From positions 994,001 to 1,058,000 of the forward strand of contig CATNEN010000035.1 in NCBI GenBank assembly GCA_950097015.1: DNA of 64,000 bases, in the 5' to 3' direction. Made by a program: the position numbers and the translations under genes. The stretch comes from Macrostomum hystrix. Taxonomy: Eukaryota; Platyhelminthes; Macrostomidae. Under the pieces are notes generated by a model. That model was not told where the DNA came from, did no database searches, and worked only from the letters and a program-made list of their open reading frames with translations. Shown here piece by piece: positions 38,344 to 47,707 of this stretch; position 1 is the stretch's first letter; the number at the start of each line of letters is the position of its first letter.

Positions 38344-39178
38344 ACTCTGGAGTGTCTGAACTGTGTCTGAAGTGTCTGAACTGTCTCTGAAGTGTCTGAA
38401 CTGTCTCTAAAGTGTCTGAACTGTCTCTGAAGTGTCTGAACTGTCTCTGAAGTGTCTGAACTGTCTCTGAGGTGTCTGAACTGTCTCTGAAGTGTCTGAA
38501 CTGTCTCTGAGGTGTCTGAACTGTCTCTGAAGTGTCTGAACTGTCTCTGAAGTGTCTGAACTGTCTCTGAAGTGTCTGAACTGTCTCTGAAGTGTCTGAA
38601 CTGTCTCTGAGGTGTCTGAACTGTCTCTGAAGTGTCTGAACTGTCTCTGAGGTGTCTGAACTGTCTCTGAGGTGTCTGAACTGTCTCTGAAGTGTCTGAA
38701 CTGTCTCTGAAGTGTCTGAACTGTCTCTGAGGTGTCTGAACTGTCTCTGAAGTGTCTGAACTGTCTCTGAAGTGTCTGAACTGTCTCTGAGGTGTCTGAA
38801 CTGTCTCTGAAGTGTCTGAACTGTCTCTGAGGTGTCTGAACTGTCTCTGAAGTGTCTGAACTGTCTCTGAAGTGTCTGAACTGTCTCTGAAGTGTCTGAA
38901 CTGTCTCTGAAGTGTCTGAACTGTCTCTGAGGTGTCTGAACTGTCTCTGAAGTGTCTGAACTGTCTCTGAAGTGTCTGAACTGTCTCTGAAGTGTCTGAA
39001 CTGTCTCTGAAGTGTCTGAACTGTCTCTGAGGTGTCTGAACTGTCTCTGAAGTGTCTGAACTGTCTCTGAAGTGTCTGAACTGTCTCTGAGGTGTCTGAA
39101 CTGTCTCTGAAGTGTCTGAACTGTCTCTGAGGTGTCTGAACTGTCTCTGAAGTGTCTGAACTGTCTCTGAAATGTCTG
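38344..39178. repeat. 20-bp minisatellite (CTGAACTGTCTCTGAAGTGT)
   Basis: About 42 very uniform units that alternate irregularly between GAAGTG and GAGGTG. Confidence 0.97.
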
Positions 39179-39330
39179 AATTTTAATTATAATGTCGGAC
39201 TGGGGTTCAAGCTATGCAGAACAAAGTCGTGTCTTTGTAAAATCGTGTACTAAAAACGACTCAAACAACGTGACATTTGTAAGGAATGCTAACAAAGTTT
39301 AACTTTTACTATAGCGTACTCAAGCGCAAA

Positions 39331-40508
39331 ATGAAAAATCATCTAGAGAGCGTAGAAGTTTTTATTAAAAAGGTAAGCTAATTTGCTAAAACAATAATAT
39401 AGACAGATTATTGCTATACTTTAGACGACGGAGACAATGCGACAGAAGCTTGATAAAGATTATTCAAAAGCTTCAAAGCGAAGGTAAGCAGAATTGTAAC
39501 ATTATCAGAGTTAAAATACAGCTATGAGTCATGGTTATCGTGTCTTTACTGTTAACGTCGGAAAACAGCATGACGCAGCTAGGAGCAAATACATATTCAC
39601 AGTATGCAAACAACTAATAGTTTTGTGCGCTTCCATGGAAGGCCATAAGCTGATAATAAAAAGGATTAGTATACTTTCACAATAGAGGTGCGATTGCAGA
39701 ATAGAGATAGGGACCTGTTACTCCAGCAGGTGGGGAACTGTAACTCCTGCAGGTGGGGAACTGTAACTCCTGCAGGTGGGGAACTGTAACTCCTGCAGGT
39801 GGGGAGCTGTAACTCCTGCAGGTGGGGAACTGTAACTCCTGCAGGTGGGGAACTGTAACTCCTGCAGGTGGGGAACTGTCACTCCTGCAGGTGGGGAACT
39901 GTAACTCCTGCAGGTGGGGAACTGTAACTCCTGCAGGTGGGGAACTGTAACTCCAGCAGGTGGGGAACTGTAACTCCTGCAGGTGGGGAACTGTAACTCC
40001 AGCAGGTGGGGAACTGTAACTCCTGCAGGTGGGGAACTGTAACTCCAGCAGGTGGGGAACTGTAACTCCTGCAGGTGGGGAACTGTAACTCCTGCAGGTA
40101 AGGAGCTGTAACTCCAGCTGGTAAGGAACTGTAACTCCAGCTGGTAAGGAGCTGTAACTCCAGCTGGTAAGGAGCTGTAACTCCAGCTGGTAAGGAGCTG
40201 TAACTCCAGCTGGTAAGGAGCTGTAACTCCAGCTGGTAAGGAGCTGTAACTCCAGCTGGTAAGGAGCTGTAACTCCAGCTGGTAAGGAACTGTAACTCCA
40301 GCTGGTAAGGAGCTGTAACTCCAGCTGGTAAGGAGCTGTAACTCCAGCTGGTAAGGAGCTGTAACTCCAGCTGGTAAGGAGCTGTAACTCCAGCTGGTAA
40401 GGAGCTGTAACTCCAGCTGGTAAGGAGCTGTAACCCAATGATATTAGAATATCTCATTGTAGCTTCACTAGCAAAGAGAAAGATGATGTGAAGCAAGGAA
40501 TGAGGTAG
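39331..40508 (+). CDS. Possible three-exon small protein (48 aa), unknown
   Basis: Not recognised. A candidate acceptor (ACTTTTACTATAG, ending 39314) is followed 16 bases later by an ATG. Exon A is 39331-39372 (donor GTAAGC), exon B is 39425-39483 (acceptor ACTTTAG, donor GTAAGC), and exon C is 40463-40508 (acceptor CATTGTAG, stop TAG). The phases (0, then 2) join without stops to a basic, helical sequence that includes VEVFIKK, TMRQKLDKDYSKASKR and KEKDDVKQG. The second intron holds the 23-bp array. Exon C also has a weak donor (GTAGAC) that would let the frame run through 40575 to a stop at 40623, giving about 63 aa. The frame is also open upstream to the 39314 acceptor, so this may be the 3' end of a longer gene. 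The poly(A) signal is AATAAA at 40635-40640. Confidence 0.4.
39716..40432. repeat. 23-bp minisatellite in two blocks
   Basis: The left block repeats AACTCCTGCAGGTGGGGAAC and the right block (from about 40095) repeats AACTCCAGCTGGTAAGGAGC. It is a clean switch between two subfamilies of one unit. Confidence 0.96.
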
Positions 40509-40610
40509 ACAAAGACACAACCAATAATAACAACACTGTGATTTGGCAAAGTTTTACCTTTTACTATGAACTAGAAAAACTAGCAAAATCAATGGTAGAA
40601 TCTTTTATCT

Positions 40611-40616
40611 TTTATT
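40611..40616 (-). terminator. Poly(A) signal of the glycosyltransferase gene
   Basis: AATAAA on the minus strand, 56 bases after the stop codon at 40672. It lies in the 3' part of the convergent plus-strand candidate gene. Confidence 0.6.
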
Positions 40617-40634
40617 TGAGTAATTTGGGCGTAT

Positions 40635-40640
40635 AATAAA
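40635..40640 (+). terminator. Poly(A) signal of the plus-strand small gene
   Basis: AATAAA on the plus strand, 127 bases after the TAG at 40508 (12 after the alternative TAA). It is only 32 bases from the opposing gene's stop codon. Confidence 0.5.
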
Positions 40641-40671
40641 AAATAGTAATATTAGAGTATGAATCTGATCG

Positions 40672-43600
40672 CTAGGCTTTGACCAATGTGGAATTTCCGT
40701 AGAGCACATAGCGAAACATGTCGCCTAGCATAGAGTCCACGTGTTTAATAGTCTCCATATTGTACTGCTTGCCGTGGAATCTGTACCAAAGGTGCATTGC
40801 GTAATTCTTTTTGCGCCAATCCCATTTGCGCACGGGTCCGTAGATCCAGGGCAGCTCGCCGCCAGTCCAGTTTGGCCTGTCCATGCTCTCCTGCTCTATG
40901 TGGCACAGTTGGGCGTACATTGGGCACAGGGTGTTGGGATAAGAGACGGAATGACCAACCCAGGAGCCGTCATCCAGTGTCTGGTAGGTCACATACCACA
41001 TGGATAGGAAAGTGGAGTTGGCGGCTGACAGGAACACACCATTGCAGAGGCCGCTGCCAGTCTCGCGCCCGATGGTGAATGGATACTGACGCAGCGGCTC
41101 CAGCGGCTTCAGGGTGATGACGTCGATGTCGAAATAGGCACCGCCGAATGTTAAGACGGCCTCCATTCGCATCACATCTGACTGGTGCTCCTTCACGTGC
41201 ACTGGGACCGTGTACACCTGTTGGGGTTGGTTGGTATTGGGATTGACTGGGATATTTTGGAATTGGTTGGGATTGATTGGGATTTTTTTGAATTGATTGG
41301 GATTGATTGAGATATTTTGGAATTGGTTGGGATTGATTGGGATATTTTGGAATTGGTTGGGATTGATTGGGATATTTTGGAATTGGTTGGGATTGATTGG
41401 GATATTTTGGAATTGGTTGGGATTGATGGGATTGACTGGGGTATATTGGAATTGGTTGGGATTGACTGGGATATTTTGGAATTGGTTGGGGTTGACTAGG
41501 ATTGATTGGTATTGGTTGGGATTGGTTTGGATTGATTGGGATAGGTTCGGATTGGTTGGGGTTGACTGGATTGGTTAGGATTGGTTGGGATTGGTTGGGG
41601 TTGACTGGGATTGGTTGTGGTTGACTGGGATTGGTTGTGGTTGACTGGGATTGGTTGGGGTTGACTGTGATTGGTTGTGGTTGACTGGGATTGGTTGGGG
41701 TTGACTGGGATTGGTTGGGATTGATTGGGGTTGACTGAAATTGACTGGGATTGACTGGGATTGGTTGGGATTGGTTGGTATTGGTTGTGGTTGACTAGGA
41801 TTGGTTGGGATTGGTTGGGATTGATTGGGATTGGATGGGGTTAATAACGACTGTTTGTGGTGGATTAGGATTGGTTGGGGTTTATTAGGATTGGTTGGGG
41901 TTTATTAGGTTTTGTTAAGGTTTATTGGGGTTGGCCAGGGCAGCAAATGACTTGAGAATAAAGTACATGGCATTTGTGTTTATACAAAAAAGTGGTCACC
42001 AACCTTAGTAGGTACCGGCCGCTTTATCATAATCACGCTGCTCTCCCAGATGCCGGAGTCGGTGAGGTTCTTGCGAAACGCGTCCCAGTGCTCGCCGTGC
42101 GGCGCCTTGGCGTACCAGATCAGCGTCCTGATTGGCCGCATCACCCAGACCCCGCTGAGCATGCACACGAGATGGTGAAACTGTAGCTGGGGGTTCTCAA
42201 ACGGCAGGACATAGTGAGCAATGTTGGGCACAATGTAGCGAGGATCGTTAGGCATTGTGGCGGCCTGAACCTCCGCCACAGTGAATTGCCGACCGCCTGG
42301 CGAGTGCAGGCGCCACTGGCTGGTGTCAACCACAGGCAGCTTGTGCACCATCAGCTCGTTCACTCTGGAACTATACTTGCCAGAGAAGCCGCGGATGGAG
42401 TTGCGCAGATTATCAAACTGACTAATTATGTAGCTGCGATTCATCGGCGCGTAGACATAGTCGCGCCCGGCCACCTGGTCCTGGGAGTTGCCAGGCGGCT
42501 GGGCGGCCGCGGCGAATGTGGTCGACTGCGCTGCCGCGGCTGTTGAAGATGAAACGGTTTTGGGATTAATGGGTCGCAAAATGGGCGAGAGAATGGGAAG
42601 AGGGATTAGCGAGTGGGATGTGGATTAGGGAGTGGGAGTTTAGGGGATTATGGAGTGGGAATTTAGGGGATTATAGAGTGGGAATTTAGGGGATTATGGA
42701 GTGGGAATTTAGGGGATTATGGAGTGGGATTATGGAGTGGGAATTTAGGGGATTATGGAGTGGGATTATGGAGTGGGAAGTGAATCGAATGATTGGGAAG
42801 TGAAAATAAAGAATGGAGAATGGAAGCGCAGTAAAAAAGTGGCACCGGGATGATGCAATCGAAGTGGGGGTGGGGAGGGAATGGCAGATAAGCAAATTAT
42901 GCCACAGTACTGCTCACTGGAGGCGATAGGTGGCAGCAGAGCGGAGGTGCCGTACAGAATCAGGCGAGCAATCTGTCCGTAGGTGGACTTGAGCTTGCGC
43001 ACGGAATTAAAATCCGGATTGACTTTGAATCCTGTAGCCGACTGTTGCAGCTGCAGCTGCCGACTGTGCCACAGGTTAATTAGCCAATTATTAGTCCAGT
43101 TCCAGGCTGCCACATTGGGCTGGCCGTAGATCAGTTGAAGGCCGTCAGGCTGCCAGCCGGGTCGGTGCATGCCGTCGGTGTCCAGCACGGCAAGGTCGGG
43201 GATTGCGGCTCTGAGGGCGAAGGGCAGCAGGGAGGAGTGCTGCTCGGACAGCGAATCGTCTAACACCTGATAGCACAGGTGCCAGGCAAGTAGAAATCGC
43301 GAGTTTCGCTTTGCCATGTAGCCGGAGCTGCCAATGCCGCGGTCGTGCTGCAGGCCGATGACAGTCTCGGCGGAGAGCATCGACGCGGCCGGTCGACGCA
43401 TCGGCAGGACGTCCGGGTTGAGGCGCAGGCCACCAAATAGGAGCAGGGCCTCCAGGCCAATCAGATCGGAGCGATGCTGCCAGGAGCTGACGGGAATCTG
43501 GTAGACAGAGACTGGCGACTGACGCCTAGCCAGGATGACAGTTCGCTGCCACACGGACTGGGTGACATTGGCAATGAGGTAGGGCCAGTAGCCGCCAGAC

Positions 43601-44115
43601 AGTGGCTCATGATGCCACAGGAATATCCTGCTGGGCTTGTACAGATGGAATGCGGCTAGAAGGCTTAGAAGCTGGTGAAATTCCAGACTGCCTTGATGAA
43701 ACGGCATAACATAGTGGATAATGTTGGGCGACTGACCAGGTTCGGCAGCATTGGCTAGGCTGTCTCTGAGCAGTTGGTAGTCAATAGATTCGCCTAGCGG
43801 ATTGCGCAGATCAATATCGCTTATGGTTAGCACAGGCAGGCGTTCGGTGAACAGTTGATCAACCTGGCGAGTATTGGAGCCGGCAAATTGTACAGCCACT
43901 GACCGTATAGTATCCCAGTGCTTGGCAGTGAAATTATTTGCCTCTGCCAGTTCGACAGGCCTGGCTAGACTGGCATAATGAACTTCGTAATAATAGGACA
44001 GGCTGAGCAGGCGGCTGATTTTGCGGCTATGCGGCCCGAAAACGATGATTAATACAGCGGTGAATGCGCATAGACTGATTAAAGCCCTACGAAACAGATT
44101 AGAACGCTGGGCCAT
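40672..44115 (-). CDS. Two-domain GT32-like glycosyltransferase, first domain degenerate
   Basis: Predicted 759 aa type II Golgi protein. Exons are 42918-44115, 42004-42539 and 40672-41217. The start is the ATG at 44115: a short RR-containing cytoplasmic tail, then an anchor at 11-27. An acceptor (GTATTTCAG) lies 45 bases upstream. Each domain resembles DXD sugar-transferases (Gly_transf_sug/GT32). Domain 1 (about 131-395) has NIIHYVMPF...FGGLRLNPDV. Domain 2 (about 500-759) has NIAHYVLPF...FGGAYFDIDV. The metal-binding DID (608-610) is intact only in domain 2; domain 1 has NPD (233-235) and also lacks the CNGVFLSA motif. The domains join through donor A|GTGAGC and acceptor CAACAG, both phase 1, and domain 2 has no ATG or membrane anchor of its own, so I read one gene. 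Two adjacent genes remain possible. Both introns consist of minisatellite. Confidence 0.85.
41221..41938. repeat. Minisatellite forming intron 2 of the glycosyltransferase
   Basis: Units built from GGGATTGGTTGGGATTGACT and TTTTGGAATTGGTTGGGATT. The left part is a 24-27 bp subarray and the right part is looser. It fills nearly all of intron 41218-42003, and the acceptor tract (CCAACCCCAACAG) is made of repeat sequence. Confidence 0.95.
42600..42780. repeat. Tandem repeat in intron 1 of the glycosyltransferase
   Basis: About 8 units containing GGAGTGGGAATTTAGGGGAT or the shorter GGAGTGGGATTAT. It occupies half of the 378-bp intron 42540-42917. Confidence 0.94.
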
Positions 44116-44777
44116 GCGATCTGCCACTGCTGCTGCCGCGCTGCGAACTGACTCCGCTGAAATACAAGTCAAGATGCCGACAATTCTAACAGTCAGGTAG
44201 AAATTAGCAAATATTAGGCACTTATGTGTGTGCTTATTTGTTCTGTATACTTGTGTGCAAGGCTGAGATTGGCTCTCTCTCTCTGTTCTACTGCTGGGTT
44301 TTGAATATAAATCTCTAGGATAACAATAGGGATGACAAGAAACTACTCACCGAGGTACATTTTTTGAATAAATGAAATAGGAAAGCCGAGAGGCATTTTC
44401 TACTAAAAATGTAGAAGAAATGTGAAACCCAAACTGTCCGGCTGCTTGAAAAGCAAATAATAAGCTGCTTTAAACCTGTAAGTAAGGCGCACCATTGTCT
44501 TGCACGCCAATTTCTTCGGAGTACCCACTCTCTGTCAGGCTAACAGCTGCTAGATATCAGGCACTCATTGCTGGCACTGCTCACTGTGGGGAAAACGGAC
44601 TGACTTTCCAGCACTCACTGCAATTCGACCATTGGGGACTAATTTGCTAACAAAGCAGGAAATGAAAAAATAAAGCCCTGTTTCATGGCCAATATTATAC
44701 CATACGATTGCTAAACAGTTGGATTAGCTAATATATTACAAGATCTATATGTCAAAGACTGTGGCAATGCCCTAGAT
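44116..44777. other. 5' region of the glycosyltransferase gene
   Basis: It contains the candidate (trans-)splice acceptor at about 44160 and otherwise no feature up to the hAT element. Confidence 0.4.
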
Positions 44778-44875
44778 CAGGGGTCGGCAACCTCCGGCCC
44801 GCGGGCCAGATGCGGCCCTCGAAGCTCCCAAATCCGGCCCTTAGCTCCTCCTAACACCTACTCTACAGTACACCC

Positions 44876-45260
44876 TATCTCATCTCTCCCCTGTCTCACC
44901 TCTCCCCTGTCTTATCTCTCCCCTGTCTCATCTCTCCCCTGTCTCACCTCTCCCCTGTCTTATCTCTCCCCTGTCTTATCTCTCCCCTGTCTCATCTCTC
45001 CCCTGTCTTATCTCTCTCCTGTCTTATCTCTCCCCTGTCTCACCTCTCCCCTGTCTCATCTCTCCCCTGTTTTATCTCTCTCCTGTCTTATCTCTCCCCT
45101 GTCTCATCTCTGCCCTATCTCATCTCTCCCCTGGATTATCTCTCTCCTGTCTTATCTCTCCCCTGTCTCATCTCTCCTCTTTTTCATCTCTCCCCTGTCT
45201 CATCTCTCTTGCGTCTTATCTCCCCCGTCTCATCTCTCACCTGTCTGATCTCTCCTGTGT
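44876..45260. repeat. Minisatellite inside the hAT element
   Basis: About 24 units of CTCATCTCTCCCCTGT with CTTATC and CACCTC variants. Confidence 0.93.
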
Positions 45261-45265
45261 CTCAT

Positions 45266-45313
45266 CCACAGATACTATAATAACTATAATAACAGTTATT
45301 ATAGTATCTGTGG
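45266..45313. repeat. Perfect 20-bp hairpin inside the hAT element
   Basis: Arms 45266-45285 (CCACAGATACTATAATAACT) and 45294-45313 are exact complements with an 8-base loop. It interrupts the minisatellite between two CTCAT-type units. Confidence 0.92.
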
Positions 45314-45402
45314 TCTCATCTCTCCCCTTTCTTCATGCGGCCCGCCGTCATCTTTAAGATTCTCTCTTTAGCCCGCGGGGTATATAAGGTTGCCGACCCC
45401 TG

Positions 45403-45650
45403 CCCTAGATAGTGGCTAGGCCCTAGATAGTGGCTAGGCCCTAGATAATGGCTAGGCCCTAGATAGTGGCTAGGCCCTAGTGGCCTAGATAGTGGCTAGG
45501 CCCTAGATAGTGGCTAGGGCCTAGATAGTGGCTAGGCCCTAGATAGTGGCTAGGCCCTAGATAGTGGCTAGGCCCTAGATAGTGGCTAGGCCCTAGATAG
45601 TGGCTAGGCCCTAGATAGTGGCTAGGCCCTAGATAGTGGCTAGGCCCTAG
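45403..45650. repeat. 19-bp minisatellite (CCCTAGATAGTGGCTAGG)
   Basis: About 13 units that start exactly at the right target duplication of the hAT element. The unit contains the TSD sequence CCCTAGAT. Confidence 0.95.
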
Positions 45651-46437
45651 ACTCTGGCAAAGAAAACAGGCACAAGGCTCACGAGATGTTAACACAAAAT
45701 TAGTAGTTTAACAATCGCAAAGAGCAAAAAAGCTGCACAAGGACAAAAAAGAAAGCTTATTATAGATTATTTATTTAGGTAGAAATTTTTGACAAATTTA
45801 GATGGTAAACGCCTGACTATAAAAAAGTTATTTTGGCTAGCCTGGGAAGACAGTCAGTGAAGCTTACACATGTGCAGGTAATGCACTAAGTGCAAAAATG
45901 GAAAGAGCACACACGCTTTGGCTAAATTTGCGGCTCAAAATCTGCTTTGCTATTTTAAGCCTAAGCATAATATAATACAATCTGAGTGGGACAGTAATTA
46001 TTAGAGTAAATGAAGCAGAAGCAAAAATCCAGAAGATTATGTACTTAAAAATGTTTCCTAAACAAATAATTATTTCTAATATTAGAATACTTGCAAGTTT
46101 GCATCTGACATAGTAGCAACCTAAAATCGTAGAACATTGCAATAAATAAACAAATAAACGCCATGAACAAGGAGGGATTGCTGTAAAAAGCATAAAATAG
46201 AGTAACAATGCGCGCATGGCAACACAGATTGCGCCAGGATTTTGCTTGGCCGCAGCACCTGGACCCTATCTGACCTCAAACACAATGGCTAAATACGCTG
46301 GTAAACACAGAGAAGAATACGAGTAAATAGATTCAGCTGGACTTAACGGATATTTGCAGCTTAACAATAGACAGCAAATGCAATAAACAAGCAATCTACT
46401 ATTGCTCTGATACTCGTATGACATACTCGACAATATA
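45651..46437. other. Spacer containing a candidate small membrane protein frame
   Basis: AT-rich. Apart from the 45864-46217 frame nothing is recognised. Confidence 0.4.
45864..46217 (-). CDS. Possible 117-aa multi-spanning membrane protein
   Basis: Open frame starting at an ATG (46217) and predicted to have about four hydrophobic segments (for example LASILILEIIICL and FWIFASASFTLIITV), ending in ALSALPAHV. AT-rich DNA readily yields hydrophobic frames, and an acceptor-like CTTTTTACAG lies inside it, so it may be spurious or part of a spliced gene. No family recognised. Confidence 0.22.
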   Translation of the reverse strand: MRALLLYFMLFTAIPPCSWRLFVYLLQCSTILGCYYVRCKLASILILEIIICLGNIFKYIIFWIFASASFTLIITVPLRLYYIMLRLKIAKQILSRKFSQSVCALSIFALSALPAHV

Positions 46438-47688
46438 TATCAGTCAGTGAGAAACTGCCCAATAAACATCTGACTCTCTTATCAGTCAGTGAGAAACTGC
46501 CCAATAAACATCTGACTCTCTTATCAGTCAGTGAGAAACTGCCCAATAAACATCTGACTCTCTTATCAGTCAGTGAGAAACTGCCCAATAAACATCTGAC
46601 TCTCTTATCAGTCAGTGAGAAACTGCCCAATAAACATCTGACTCTCTTATCAGTCAGTGAGAAACTGCCCAATAAACATCTGACTCTCTTATCAGTCAGT
46701 GAGAAACTGCCCAATAAACATCTGACTCTCTTATCAGTCAGTGAGAAACTGCCCAATAAACATCTGACTCTCTTATCAGTCAGTGAGAAACTGCCCAATA
46801 AACATCTGACTCTCTTATCAGTCAGTGAGAAACTGCCCAATAAACATCTGACTCTCTTATCAGTCAGTGAGAAACTGCCCAATAAACATCTGACTCTCTT
46901 ATCAGTCAGTGAGAAACTGCCCAATAAACATCTGACTCTCTTATCAGTCAGTGAGAAACTGCCCAATAAACATCTGACTCTCTTATCAGTCAGTGAGAAA
47001 CTGCCCAATAAACATCTGACTCTCTTATCAGTCAGTGAGAAACTGCCCAATAAACATCTGACTCTCTTATCAGTCAGTGAGAAACTGCCCAATAAACATC
47101 TGACTCTCTTATCAGTCAGTGAGAAACTGCCCAATAAACATCTGACTCTCTTATCAGTCAGTGAGAAACTGCCCAATAAACATCTGACTCTCTTATCAGT
47201 CAGTGAGAAACTGCCCAATGAACATCTGACTCTCTTATCAGTCAGTGAGAAACTGCCCAATAAACATCTGACTCTCTTATCAGTCAGTGAGAAACTGCCC
47301 AATAAACATCTGACTCTCTTATCAGTCAGTGAGAAACTGCCCAATAAACATCTGACTCTCTTATCAGTCAGTGAGAAACTGCCCAATAAACATCTGACTC
47401 TCTTATCAGTCAGTGAGAAACTGCCCAATAAACATCTGACTCTCTTATCAGTCAGTGAGAAACTGCCCAATAAACATCTGACTCTCTTATCAGTCAGTGA
47501 GAAACTGCCCAATAAACATCTGACTCTCTTATCAGTCAGTGAGAAACTGCCAAATAAACATCTGACTCTCTTATCAGTCAGTGAGAAACTGCCCAATAAA
47601 CATCTGACTCTCTTATCAGTCAGTGAGAAACTGCCAAATAAACATCTGACTCTCTTATCAGTCAGTGAGAAACTGCCAAACAAACACA
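46438..47688. repeat. 42-bp satellite, about 29 nearly identical copies
   Basis: Units contain GAGAAACTGCCCAATAAACA and TCTGACTCTCTTATCAGTCA. Only a handful of single-base differences are visible (for example CCAATGAAC near 47216, and CCAAATAAA copies at the right end). As 42 is divisible by 3, a minus-strand frame of 440 codons with a 14-residue repeat stays open; I regard it as an artefact. Confidence 0.97.
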
Positions 47689-47707
47689 GGCTCTCGGTCT
47701 TGGCTGA

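Larger units (their letters stand above)
44778..45402. mobile_element. Non-autonomous hAT element, 625 bp
   Basis: Ends are perfect 16-bp inverted repeats, CAGGGGTCGGCAACCT at 44778-44793 and its complement at 45387-45402. An 8-bp target duplication CCCTAGAT flanks them (44770-44777 and 45403-45410). TIR type and TSD length are those of the hAT superfamily. There is no coding capacity. The interior is a 15-16 bp minisatellite (about 44876-45260) plus a 20-bp hairpin. The CGGCCCGCGGGCC-type subterminal sequence is typical of this widespread hAT group. Confidence 0.93.

Noticed and set aside
42540-42579. Independent start for the second glycosyltransferase domain
   Set aside because: No ATG opens this frame; a phase-1 acceptor matches the phase-1 donor of the preceding domain.
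46361-47683. Open frame of 440 codons with a 14-residue repeat
   Set aside because: The 42-bp satellite is stop-free in this frame; there is no conserved domain, and changes between copies show no coding bias that I can see.
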